Made by a program: the position numbers and the translations under genes. Below the pieces are notes generated by a model, which did not search any database, was not told where the DNA came from, and was given only the letters and a program-made list of their open reading frames with translations. DNA of 64,000 bases from Gambelia wislizenii (lineage: Eukaryota; Chordata; Lepidosauria; Squamata; Crotaphytidae), in assembly GCA_030847615.1 (NCBI GenBank), contig JAUMIR010000001.1:82261501-82325500 (forward strand), given 5' to 3'. Positions 9,521 through 19,877 of this stretch are shown in pieces (within the stretch, counting starts at the first letter, position 1; each line of letters opens with the position of its first letter).

Positions 9521-11058
9521 AGTCCCTCCAGCATTCTGTTGCCCTTGGCCTCCAAATCCAGGGCTAATTCTCTGAAGTGCTCCATCTGCATGCAGGAAAG
9601 AGCATCAGCAATCTCATTGTTAATGCCCGCCACATGCTGTGCTACAAACAGGATGTTATGCATAAGGCATTGTAATGTGAATGTCCTAACCATGCGCATA
9701 ACCCATGGGGATCTTGAGGTGAGGGTGTTTATTACCTGGACCGTTGCTGAATTGTCACACCAAAAATGGACCGATGAATTTGCCAGCTCTTTTGCCCAAA
9801 TGGTGACCGCTACCATTATCGGAAAAAATTCCAAGAATGTAAGATCCAGCGTGACATCAGTCCCAATCCAATCATCGGACCATTTACTAGCGCACCAACT
9901 GCAGCCAAAATAAATCCTGAACCCCATAGATCCCACGGCGTCAGATGCTATTTGTAGGGCATTCCGAAGTTTCCTTTCTTTGCGCCAAAATGAAATACCA
10001 TTAAATTGGTCTAGGAAACCCTGCCAAACCTGTAAATCCTCCCGAATCTCCCTGGTAATCCGTATCTTATGGTGCGATCACATAACTGGCGAAGGAAGGT
10101 CCTGCCAGGGACGACCACCTTACACACAAAATTCAGGTGTCCAATAAGAACCTGAAAGTCCCGGGGAGTGGCCTTGTGACAACTCTTAAATTGGCTCACT
10201 CAACCGCGTAAGTCCTTGATCTTTAGTTCGGATAAACGGCATTGTTGTTTGACAGTGTCAATCTAAATGCATTGCGAAGGACCTTCGTTTTTTACAGGTG
10301 CAAGGGGAACACCCAGTTTCCCGGCCATCTGTTCAAATTGTTGCAGCATGTATCCACAAAGGCCCGAGCCAAATTCACCTATCAGTAAGAAGTCGTCCAA
10401 GTAGTGTACGACCCCTCTTAGACCTGTTCTAAAATGTAGTAAAAATTTCAAAGGCATTACAAAAGACTGAGCAACCCATAGGTAGTGTGCGGTCCATATA
10501 ATACTGCCCTTCGAACTGGAAGCCTAACAGTTCGAAATCATCAAGGTTAACTGGGAGGAGGTGGAATGCTGACTTTATGTTGCATTTTGCTAACTCCGCT
10601 CCCACCCCATGCTGCCTTACTTGCCATAAGGCTGCATCAAAAGATGTATATCTCACTGTGCATAACTCGGGAGGGATGGAGTCATTAACTGACTCCCCCT
10701 TAGGGTAGGACAAGTGGTGGATCAATATGAATTCCCCAGGTGCCTTTTTGGGTACTATGCACAATGGGGAGACCCTAAGGTTGGGCACTGGGGGCCTGGG
10801 GAAGGGGCCAACTACTCTCCCTTCTGAGACTTCCTTAAGTATCTTCTCTCTAACAATACGCTCCATACCCTTTACAGACTGTAAGTTACATGCTTTAAAG
10901 GGGCGTCGTGCCCCTTTATAAGGGATTCGAAAGCCCAAGTGAAAACCCCAAGATAAATAGGAGGCTGCTTGCTTATTGTAGTATACTGCCGGCCACCTAT
11001 CTAATACGTCCAGCTTAATTGGGCTGGGGCCATTTCTGAGGCTGAGTGGCAGAACCAC
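9484..11058 (-). pseudogene. Reverse transcriptase-RNase H of Ngaro-type copy 1, degraded
   Basis: The RT part reads VPNLRVSPLCIVPKKAPGEF (about 10710-10770), KSAFHLLPVNLDDFELLGFQ, LPMGCSVFCNAFE, then after a frameshift GVVHYLDDFLLIGE with the YLDD catalytic box at about 10390. A second shift precedes QVLIGHLNFVCKVVVPGR. The RNase H part has ASDAVGSMGF (first Asp), LEFFPIMVAV (Glu), FWCDNSATV (Asp) and NNEIADALS (last Asp), so all four acidic positions appear intact. There is no aspartic protease, as is usual for DIRS-order elements. It overlaps the end of Gag slightly. Confidence 0.8.
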
Positions 11059-11059
11059 C

Positions 11060-12378
11060 CCCCTACCTGATCCTTGACACCCTCTGGATCCTCAAAATTG
11101 GCCTTTGCCTCTGGGGAAGTTTCGAAAGGAATGTGAAGCCCTGCAGATAAAGCACTCGTGGCTAAACCTGTTGGCTTCCTGGAACACGATCCGTGGGAGC
11201 TAAATTCCCAACATAGCATTTTCTGAGCTGCATTGGGTGTAGCAGACACTTTGGGTCCTGTGCCCGGGGCTGCCCTTAAAAGGTGCCCGCTATGGGTATG
11301 TTCGCCCTGAATAGGCTGAGCCAGGGTCATTAGCTGCATCCACAATTGAGGATACATCATATCCCAGTGCAAAGTTGGGTAAATCACCACCCGCATTCTA
11401 AATGCTTTGTCATATAGAAGCCAAGCAGGACCTGCGAAGTCCACATAAGCCCTGTGGATAATATCTATATATTGAAACAGGGTGGCTGCGCAGTGTGGTT
11501 GAACTTTAGCTATGACTCCAGCACATATCAGGAACACCAGATAGCCAATTAGACCATGCCCTCTCTACCTTCCTTTTCCTTAATTTTTCTTTTTCCTTCT
11601 CATCTAATTCATCTTTGTCTTTCTTCTCCAGCTCCCAAAACAGAAGGGAGAAGACGTCCACATATTCCCCTTTTTGAATCTTTTCTTTGGTAGCCTGTAG
11701 TAAATGATCCCCTGGGGAAGGGACATTTCGCCAAATGGGATGGTGGAATATGCCACTGTATCGTATCCTACTGCCTGTGCAGTCCCGGGCCCTGTGGGCG
11801 ACCCCTGTTGAGGCACAATACACCCCCCTATTGCATAGGAACCCCACAGGGTCCACTGTGGCCCGGCCCAACCATACATCTGTGGTGCCCCTGGCCAAAT
11901 CGCCTGCGTGCTCAGTGAGCCACCTACCTGTGAAGTGTTGTATGCACCTGAGGACCACCCGGCCCAAGGCCAGAGTGGCCCAGTGTAATGAGTAGATGAA
12001 TCAGGAACTGACTCACCAGATGGTGCTGGAGCATCTCCTGGTGTAGGATCTGGATCCGGTCAGCCAGGCAAGGTGTCATTCCCCTCCAGTGAATTGGATC
12101 CTGACGCACCTTCACCTTGAATCTGCTTTTCCAATGTGTCTAGGCGTGCAAGAATTTGGTAAGTAAACTTGGGTTTCTTTGCCATGTGCTTAGGAAGGTG
12201 ATCTGACCCCTTATCCACCACCCCTTGGATCCTTTCTAAGTGCTGAATCTGTTCAAGTATTGCTCTCCAAGGGATTTCCTCCTCATCACTAGATGAGGAG
12301 GAGGGGGGGAAGGACGGCAGGCCGTTTGGGCGCCAGTCCCTTGCCCTTATTACCCCCCTTGCCCTTCTTGGGGGCCAT
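11060..12378 (-). pseudogene. Gag-like protein of Ngaro-type copy 1, degraded
   Basis: A start codon at 12378-12376 opens MAPKKGKGGNKGKGLAPKRP, a basic N-terminus. A frameshift leads into an acidic Ser/Glu stretch and a helical EQIQHLERIQGVV segment. Further on are a charged coiled-coil-like ELEKKDKDELDEKEKEK (about 11590-11640), HRAYVDFAGPAWLLYDKAFR (about 11400-11460), and a cysteine cluster CWEFSSHGSC followed in a shifted frame by HECFICRASH (about 11120-11205), resembling a nucleic-acid-binding zinc knuckle. The position before RT and these features support Gag; sequence identity to known Gags cannot be checked here. Confidence 0.65.
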
Positions 12379-12427
12379 TATCTAGGAACCACATCAAGTC
12401 GTGTAAAGCAAATATGTAGATGGGCTA

Positions 12428-12461
<34 letters not shown>

Positions 12462-12548
12462 GCTAGGTGTTTTCAATTCAACACGGGGAAAGAGCACCAT
12501 CCAGTGAATCCTTTCTCCCAGAGCCTCAAATAATGCAATCAACTACAA

Positions 12549-12581
<33 letters not shown>

Positions 12582-12665
12582 GCAGGGTGATTTTATTAAT
12601 CAAACACAGGAAAAGAGCACCATCCAATGTAATCCCCTCTCCCAGCACCACAAATCAGAGCTCTA
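12428..12665. repeat. Tandem duplication with ATT tracts in the Ngaro-type leader
   Basis: Two units of about 120 bp. Each begins with an ATT microsatellite (12428-12462 and about 12550-12582), followed by a GTGTTTTCAATTCAACAC or GTGATTTTATTAATCAAACA block, then AAAGAGCACCATCCA and CTCCCAG. The units differ by about one base in six in the shared part, so the duplication is not recent. Confidence 0.75.
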
Positions 12666-12764
12666 ATGTCTAAGAAGAAAACCGTAGTGTAAACCCCCAA
12701 CACAGACAACAATTATTAAACCCTTCAATTGTTAGCTGTCTCAATAATGCACTGTAGGTTTGTG

Positions 12765-12960
12765 ACTAGGCCCGGCTAGGCCCCACTGCTAGGCCCAGGT
12801 AGGCCGTGCTAGGCCTCGAAAGGCCCCAACAGGCCCAAGGCAGGCCAGGCCAATCCCACCCGAGGCAACGTAGAGCCTGAGGTAGTAGGCTGAAAAAGCC
12901 GCCAACCAGGCTGCCACGTGGCCCCAGGCACAGGCCTGAAAGGTAATAGGCCTAATAGTC
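12765..12960. repeat. AGGCC-rich degenerate tandem tract
   Basis: The motif TAGGCCC or AGGCC recurs more than ten times at irregular spacing within about 200 bp, giving a GC-rich tract in the leader of the Ngaro-type element. No coding potential is evident. Confidence 0.7.
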
Positions 12961-13614
12961 ACTAGCTATAGCCACGTGATCCCCAGGCCTGCTTAAACTG
13001 AACAGGCATTAAAAGCCAGCCTGGATCCGTGTGGCCCCAGTCCTCCCACATGGCCTGCTGGGTTCTGGCAAGCCGCCTCTGTTGCGACCCCAGCAAATGA
13101 CCTATGGATCCCCAAAGCCGTGGACAATCGGGGTGGGGGGCATTGGGGAAAAGGAAACCTCCACCCTTGTGCCCATCGGGTCCCAGCAAGCTGCCTCCCC
13201 CACGACCGGGAGGGAAACCTTCGCCCTCAGTGGTTCGGGCTAGCACCGATCCAAACGGCCCACTGCTGAGGGAGGTAAGGGTGAAACATGGTGTCAGGTA
13301 CCTCTACCCCGCCCAAATGGCCCACCATTAACAACAAGGCCCCCAAACCTCCCATCCGGCTAAGGCCGGCAATCCCCCCCCCCGAGGAGGTGCCCCTGAA
13401 GGGGAAAGGCCCTCCTGCCCTTGCGCAGCCCGACTCAGCTGCTGGTGGCACTGTGCCACTTGTCCAAAGGTTCCGGGATGGTCCTCAACAGGAGGTCTCC
13501 GATCAGCCAGAGGTCACAACATCAGCTGACAATGAAAGACTCCCACTCCTTCACAGTGATCCGATGCTGCTGCCTTGGTTACCAATTAGAAAGAGGGAGA
13601 GCAGAGGGGCGGGC

Positions 13615-13628
13615 AGCCCTTTTATCCT
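13615..13628 (-). promoter_or_regulatory. TATA-like box near the 5' end of Ngaro-type copy 1
   Basis: On the minus strand GAGGATAAAAGGGCTG places an ATAAAA box about 130 bp inside the 5' end of the element, followed by a GC- and CT-rich segment. This is a plausible internal promoter for a retrotransposon, but only the motif is seen. Confidence 0.3.
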
Positions 13629-13758
13629 CTTGGCCCCTCCCCTCTACTCGCATCACTGGTGCTCGCCGGTGATGCAGCAGGCTGGTCCTTACTCCTCTCG
13701 GCCTGCAAAGGGAGATCCCAGGTCGCATGCTGTGCCAAGTGGCCTGGGATCTGCATTG

Positions 13759-14036
13759 TTCTCTGCCCCCAGATGGTTGAACCAGTTCTAATAGTTTTAA
13801 GTTACAGCAGGGTAGATTACAATTGAGCATTAGAAGGAACTTGATGGTAAGAGTAGTTCAATAATAGAACCAATTGCCTAGAGAGGTGGTTGAGTCTCTT
13901 TCTCTGAATGTCTTCAGAAAGAGGCCAGACAGCTCCCTGCTGGGAATGCTGTAACTGGAGTTCCTGCAATGAGCAAGGGACTGGACTCAATGGCCTACGG
14001 GGTCCCTTCCAACTCGATAGTTCATAACTCTAAGCT
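13759..14036 (+). pseudogene. CR1 LINE, right half of the split copy
   Basis: Resumes with TTCTCTGCCCCC and then, in one frame, LQQGRLQLSIRRNLMVRVVQ, two stops, LPREVVESLSLNVF and SSLLGML, ending in a 3' UTR at about 14036. It follows directly from the CR1 half that ends at 7520. Confidence 0.75.
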
Positions 14037-14394
14037 TCTAAATGTTATAACAGAATACAGTTAGAAGAAAACATAAAAAAGTTGGGGTAAAATTATAAGA
14101 AAAATAGTAATTTACAATAACTTAAAGAGCAGTTAAATTGTAATAACTGAATTTGCTTGCCAACAGAAAGAGAGCAGAAAAGGGGACAACCTACCCCCAC
14201 AGGGGAGGGAATTCCACAGCAGCAAGCAAGAAGTCTGTGGTCTCACCAAAGGTACTTGTGATGGTGGTGTGGCTGACAGAAAGCCCTCCCTTGAAGATCT
14301 TAACAATTCATACCAAGACAGGCTCATATTGGGAGATATGGTCATCCAGATAGTCTGGACCCAAGCCATACACGGCTTTAATGGTGATAAATGG

Positions 14395-14665
14395 AGCCCT
14401 GGTGGCACAGTGGTTAAATGCCAGTACTGCAGCCACAATATTGCACCTACAATCCCAAGGGCTCCAAGGTTCACCCAGCCTTCCATCCTTTTATAGGTCA
14501 GTAAAATGAGTACCCAGCTTGTGGAGGCAATTAGTTAACACACATTGGAAACTGTTTAAAGCAGTGTAGATGTGTAAAGTGCTATTGCTTAACTATTTGT
14601 AAGCCACTCTGAGAGCTTTTGTGGCTGAAGAGCAGGGCATAAATGCCTAAATAAATAAATAACCA
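14395..14665 (+). mobile_element. tRNA-headed SINE (Sauria-like)
   Basis: The head reads GGAGCCCTGGTGGCACAGTGG (A-box TGGCACAGTGG at about 14402-14412), then a degenerate B-box at about 14467-14480, then a body with CAGCCTTCCATCCTTTTATA and GGTCAGTAAAATGAGTACCC and a tail with GTAAGCCACTCTGAGAGC before AATAAATAAAT. This layout is that of the squamate tRNA-derived SINEs (Sauria SINE type). Confidence 0.7.
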
Positions 14666-15988
14666 GCTCTATGAACTGTGGCCAGAAACTATGTCTAAAG
14701 GAGAAAAATTATGAAGCACTGTGTAAAAGAGGGTTATGAGACTACTAAATAAATATGTGCTTGGTTTTGATTTTTTAAAATATTTAATACAAAAATCATC
14801 TCACTTATTTAGTTTAGAACATTCAAATAGTTCTGCCTTTCCTTTAAATAAACATGATTCTTTGATCTTCTTACCTCTCTTGATTTCTATTCTCAGCTTA
14901 ATGACACCTTATTTTTTTATAGATTCTCCAGTCTTTCCATATTACCTAAATCTTTGAAGTTAAAGTTATAGATATGCCTCTACTGCAGTTAGGTTCATTA
15001 TGATGTTTATTGTATTATCACCTGCTAGGCTGATATGTGAATCTGATCAGCTGGCACTTTCTTATCAAATGACAACAAATATTTATCAAGGGAGATAAGT
15101 CTGTCCTGTGATAAGCTTATCACCTAGCAACTATCATATCAACTAACTGTATATGTTGGGAATTAATATAACCCTCAATAGCCTCACTGACTACTATTAA
15201 ATAAAAAGTCAATTTATTAACACTGAACATTTTGTGAGTAAATTTTGTTTTTCAGGGAGACTGACTTTTCATTTCAGTGTGACTGCATGGTGTAGCCAAG
15301 CACAAAATTTGGTTATCAGGAACTACAGCTGATATGAATAGCTGTCACACACTAAAATGCATTTTGAAAGAGAACACTGAGGTCATTTGGTTGGCTGAGA
15401 ATTAAAGAATGCCATCTCTCAAAATATATAATTTGTAACATATAGCAAATACTGTAACTGAAAATGTTCTGCTCTTTAATGGTCTCCTAAAACCCACTGC
15501 CTAAAGCTACGGTTACTAAGTATTTATTAATTTTTGTAGGTATTCCTTTAACAATGTTGATGCGAAGACATTTGATACTGTCAGAGTTTATCTGTGAAGT
15601 AAAAAGATTCATTGCTTGATTTCTGCTTAAATCAAAAACAGACAACTTAGCTGGCATCCTGTTAGTCAGTCACAATTAGAGTAGCTCGACTGGTGAATGG
15701 TAAATCAACACATAGATAAATCCCATAGATTGAAAGAGGCTACTCTAGTAAGGACTAACAAGAAGATTTAGGCAATAGTTGTTTTTTAATAGGCCAGCCT
15801 AAAATAAAATATATAAAACAAGTTGCTGTTAAAGGCATGAGTCAAGACATGCTGTGTATACACACACCTGTGCACATGTGATTCTGCTGATGAGAAAGGA
15901 AAGATATGATGTTACCAGTACAGTCCCATGCATGTCAGTTCAGAGGTACCAATGAGCTCAAGTGACAGGTTCTAGGATTGCTGTCTAA
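14666..15988. other. AT-rich non-genic spacer
   Basis: About 1.3 kb of AT-rich sequence without a convincing frame or repeat. A short CA run lies at about 15857-15870. Confidence 0.45.
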
Positions 15989-16568
15989 GGACTGTATCAG
16001 ACCAGCCCCTCAAAATTCTTTTGCCAGCATAAAGTGTGTGGTCTCTGTGCCAGCAAAAGAACCCCCTGCCAGACTTACCTTTTCCAGGGTGAATGAGGCT
16101 TCCCCGGCTGTAATGGAGTACAAACAGAGCTCTATTTACTTCTGGGGTTGAAATCTCACCAATTCTCATGAGAAGACTCTAGCACGGGAACTTCAAAATA
16201 TATATATAATAATAATAAAGACACAAAAAGTACAGCAAAGCACTAAAACACACTTTTAAAGTCCCGAGTATACAGAGGGTGGGTGTCATAAAAAAAAGTG
16301 TCCCCTACCTGGCTGTCCCAATCTCACCTGGAAGGGTTTGTCCATTGATGCTGTATTCACGTGAGTACAATGCTGCAATGATTCAGACGCTGGTAATGCT
16401 GGCAACAAATTGCCATGAGAGATCAATTGACAGCTTGGGCCATCAATAAAAAGGAATGAGTTTTTCAGAATACATGATCAAGAAAGGGCAACATCATCTG
16501 GTATGAGCACCCTTTCATGATCATTAGGTGTCCTTATGACACTGTATTTGCCTGGTCTGATAAAGTCC
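15989..16568 (-). mobile_element. Harbinger-like MITE, copy C
   Basis: Ends GGACTGTATCAGAC (15989-16002) and GTCTGATAAAGTCC (16555-16568), with perfect TAA target duplications at 15986-15988 and 16569-16571. A hairpin near the left end pairs about 16016-16029 with 16048-16061 with two mismatches. A TA-repeat and AATAAT run lies at about 16199-16218. No transposase frame. Confidence 0.8.
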
Positions 16569-16984
16569 TAAATGTATTCACACTTCAATCATATTAATGA
16601 AAGGGAAATCATTTATTAGTTTGAATTTGTAACAGTGCTAGCTGATTTATATCTACTTAGACATAAGTCCATTGAGCCCAATCAGGTTTCCTCCACAATA
16701 GGCCAGCAATTCTGGGCACACATGACTAGGAATAATTCCATTGAATACATTGTAAGTTATTACTGAGTAAACATGTGGAAGTTTGTACTCCTCAGTGCCA
16801 TTCTGGAGAAAAGCAGAATAGACATAAAATAAAATAAAATATACTTGACAACCAACCTGAAGAACTGGAAAAGTTAAGTCTAGGATTATGCCTGCATTTC
16901 TGTTTCTTTGTTTTTAAGTTCTACTTAATCACATCAGCTAAGTCTAAAGGTGTTTCTCCTTCAAACCCTGACCACTGTCAGATG
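16569..16984. other. Non-genic spacer
   Basis: Includes a stretch at 16655-16790 with TTGAGCCCAATC and GAGTAAACATG wording that resembles a common reptile MITE with inverted CATTGA motifs, too degraded to bound. No gene. Confidence 0.35.
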
Positions 16985-17712
16985 AGCCAACCTAATGCTG
17001 GAGAGCAGGGGGACTGTACCATTTTCACCAAGCCAATTTCACAAACAACTACCACTATTGTTTCAGGAAGAAGTTCTTCTGGAATAGCAGGAACTAATCT
17101 GTTCAGGTGTATCCTTGCAAGGATTTTTCCAGCAATAGAGAGCACTGTTATGCCTCGATAGTTTAAACAATCGGATTTTGCTCCTTTTTTCTTGTACAGG
17201 GTGATGATGACTGCATCTCGGAGATCTGATGGCCGTTCACCTTTTTCCAAGCAATTCACAAGGAGTTCATGGAATTTATCGTGGAGTACATGACTTCTGT
17301 GTTTCCAAACTTCAAGTGGGATTCCATCAATCCCAGCTGCCTTGCCGTTTTTCATCTGCTGTATGGCCTTACTGGTCTCTTCCAAAGTGGGAGCTATGTC
17401 CAATTCATTTTTCATCGCTTTTTGTATCATATGTTGGATAGCTGAGCCTTGGACAACTTGGTTGGCACTAAAAAGACTTTGAAAATGTTCAGCCCTTTGA
17501 TTCAGGATGGAGGATTTATCAGTAATTAATGTTTGACCATCTTTACTGTATAAGAAGCTTTGGACCTGATAAATAGGTCCAAACACTGTTTTAAGAGCTT
17601 CATAAAATCCTCTAAGATCACCCAGATCTGCACAGCATTGTGTCTTTTCTGCTATATTGATCCACCACTTGTTCTGCATGTCTAAGAGTTTTTGTTGAAG
17701 TTTACTACATGT
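16985..17712 (-). pseudogene. RTE-like LINE, inverted 5' segment
   Basis: One long minus-strand frame reads LQQKLLDMQNKWWINIAEKT, LRGFYEALKTVFGP, MKNGKAAGIDGIPLEVWKHR, DAVIITLYKKKGAKSDCLNY and RGITVLSIAGKILARIHLNR, ending near LLPET. This is the linker and N-terminal fingers of a LINE reverse transcriptase of RTE-like type. It abuts at 17712/17713 the 3' part of the same element on the opposite strand. The catalytic palm is absent, and the junction is the expected product of twin priming. Confidence 0.75.
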
Positions 17713-18207
17713 GCAAGCAGGGATGACCAGCATTGAGGCCATGATATTGAGAACATGGCTGTGCTGGGCAGGGCATGTTTCTAGGATGGAGGACTATTGC
17801 CTCCCAAAAATAGTACTCTATGGTGAACTCACCATGGGTCAGCGTAAGAGGGGCGCTTCAAAAAAGCGATACAAGGACTCCCTGAAACAACATCTCAGGC
17901 TCGGCCAAATTGATCACCAACAATTGATCACCAACCACCAAAGCCCTGGTCTCACATCAGGAGGCATGGAGACGCACTATCCACAATGCTGCAGCCTTAT
18001 TTGAGAACTCACACTGAACAAGTCTTGAAGAGAAATGTCAACGCAGAAAGAATCACAACCCAGAAACATCACCCAAGGAGACCTTCTGCTGTACTTTCTG
18101 CAACTTGACGTGTTTATCTTGGATTGGCCTTTTAGTCATCAGCACACTTGCAGAAAGTGTGGGATGAGTCCTTCCTGAATCTTCATTTGCAAAGAAAAGC
18201 CAGAGAC
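17713..18207 (+). pseudogene. RTE-like LINE, 3' segment
   Basis: Reads MTSIEAMILRTWLCWAGHVS, RMEDYCLPKIVLYGEL, GQRKRGASKKRYKDSLKQHL and, after shifts, an end whose finger reads CCAFCN..C..H...C in the better copies at 39420 and 52305. It ends with a short 3' UTR at AAAAGCCAGAGA (about 18207), the same 3' end as the copies at 53335, 29243 and 39425. It is fused tail-to-inverted-head with 16985-17712. Confidence 0.75.
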
Positions 18208-18744
18208 CACTATTGTTAAGACAGACAAGAACAATGGTTCTTCAGGAAATATTCTGTGCCTTGTTTAAGCCCCTCTCCAAAGGATATGTGATTGGCTATG
18301 CTTCTTCTGAATTGTTTCATACCAATTGATAAGAGTAATGAATGGACTGGAATGGAAACCCAATATGTTTGCTGCTGAAAATAGAAATGGCATCTGAACC
18401 AAAGACCAAATAGTTCCTTCCAACATTTCTGCACAAATGTATTAGAGCTCAGGTGACCAGATGCAACTAAAGCTCCTGTGCCATTAATAGCTGTGCAGAA
18501 GAGTCCATTTTGGCAGATGCCGCTCATGTTAGTGCAGCAGCAGAAACAAAAAGCTGCAGCAGACAAAAATCTGTACTATACAGTAAGCAAAAGTTAAGAG
18601 TAGTGATGTAAAATCCTGCATTATTCTTCCTGTGCCTGGAGGGGTGGGAAATGTTTTTTTTTTTTTCTTCTCGCTCTCGGTGGAAAGTGAGACATTTTCA
18701 ACTGGGTTACCCCTCACAAAGAAGCCAAGCCGTACCAGACAAAT

Positions 18745-19285
18745 TCTGGAAAATAAGGGCTATGAAACAATCAGCTGTCTTTCCTCTCTCTAACTCTTCT
18801 TGCAATTAGTGTTGTGAACTATAAAATTCTGTTCACAGAGTCTAAAAAGGAAGGATGGCCTGTGTCCCCTCCTCCTGCTTCCAGGTGGACTAATTCAAAT
18901 TGTCTTGACTGTCACACAATTAAATTAGAGAATATCGAGTTATTTAGATGATCCTTAGTGTAGCTGTTTATGTTTATGATATGAACAATGGACAAGGTAA
19001 ACAGCTGCCTCTAGAATCACTTACTGAGCATGTGTGACGAACAAAACAGAAAGAAAAGGAGAAAGCAGATTATCCTGCCTGAGGAGCTACCCTAGCAATT
19101 TTCACATAACCTACTGTATGTAACCTTCCACCATCTCTTTTGGTGGTGACTAGAAAATAAAACACTCAGCTGTCTTTCCTTTCTACATGGATTAAGAAGA
19201 CGAGGTGGCCTTTGTTTATGTTTAGACACAGTGAAGTAATTCAAATTGCCTGGACTGAGACTCACACAATTTAAAATAGATGGCT
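18745..19285. repeat. Diverged direct duplication, offset about 400 bp
   Basis: 18745-18945 and 19150-19285 share, in order, GAAAATAA, CAGCTGTCTTTCCT, a GTGGCCT block, TAATTCAAATTG and a CACACAATTAAA block. The spacing between blocks differs, so the duplication is old and has indels. Neither unit resembles a transposon family known to me. Confidence 0.5.
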
Positions 19286-19737
19286 GAGGCACTATAACTT
19301 TTATTACTTAAGCAATAAAAACATCCTGAACATCAAATTTCCCATTGAAGTACTCCACCTATTATATATTCTGTAGATGAAGCATTTACAAATTCTCACA
19401 CCTAGGCAAGCAGTTGGCAAATTTCTTGGCTAGTAAAGAGAAATATAAATACATTGAGCAGTCAAGCATCCCATATGTTTAGCAAACAGCTCTGAATAAT
19501 AATCACATCCCTAGTTAAAAGGTCCTTTTTAACTTGGGATCCAAGCTCTAAATAAATAAATAAATATTGGATTGTGACTCCCAGAATCCTGTCTGGGGGA
19601 GGTCCAGGAATTGTAGTCCCCATCCCAAAAAAGGCATTTCCAACTTCTCTCCATCTGCAGTGTTACAGCTTCTGTATTACGTGTCCTCAAGCATCAGCCC
19701 CAGAGAATTCAGAAACCTTAGTCTGGACTGGATTATC

Positions 19738-19877
19738 CACAGTGCATTGGGCAGGGATGGGAACTGTGTGGCCCTCCAGAAGCTGTTCACTGCAATTCCC
19801 AGCATGCCCCATCATTGGCTATGCTGATGGTATTTGTGACTTGCAATTCAACAGTACCAGGATGGCTACATCCCTGC
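19738..19877. mobile_element. hAT-like MITE, degraded
   Basis: The left part reads GCAGGGATGGGAACTGTGTG followed by GCCCTCCAGAAGC and CAATTCCCAGCATGCC, and the right end reads GGCTACATCCCTGC. The inverted CAGGGATG/CATCCCTG ends and the inner wording fit small reptile hAT MITEs. I could not find an 8-bp target duplication. Confidence 0.4.

Larger units (their letters stand above)
7521..13758 (-). mobile_element. Ngaro/DIRS-type tyrosine-recombinase retrotransposon, copy 1 (about 6.2 kb)
   Basis: Reading the minus strand the order is: leader (13758-12379), Gag (12378-about 11060), RT-RNase H (11058-about 9484), tyrosine recombinase (9520-about 8600), SGNH hydrolase (8590-7986) and a 3' UTR with AATAAAG near 7586-7592. 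This order, with a tyrosine recombinase in place of a DDE integrase, defines the DIRS order, and the hydrolase downstream is known from Ngaro elements. The flanks rejoin a CR1 without a target duplication, as expected for recombinase-mediated insertion. All frames are broken by frameshifts or stops. I did not find the split direct repeats typical of the group. Confidence 0.8.

Noticed and set aside
12765..12960. CRISPR-like array
   Set aside because: The AGGCC motif is short and irregularly spaced with no unique spacers, and the genome is vertebrate.
7521..13758. Split direct repeats (A1-B1-A2-B2) of a Ngaro element
   Set aside because: I compared the first 200 and last 470 bases by eye and found no convincing repeats; they may be short or decayed.
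13288..13791. 167-codon Pro-rich plus-strand frame
   Set aside because: Antisense to the leader of the Ngaro-type element; GC-rich composition explains the open frame and it has no domain.
18216..18566. 116-codon minus-strand frame
   Set aside because: Cys-rich start and no recognisable domain, no splice sites, no second copy in the window; best treated as chance.
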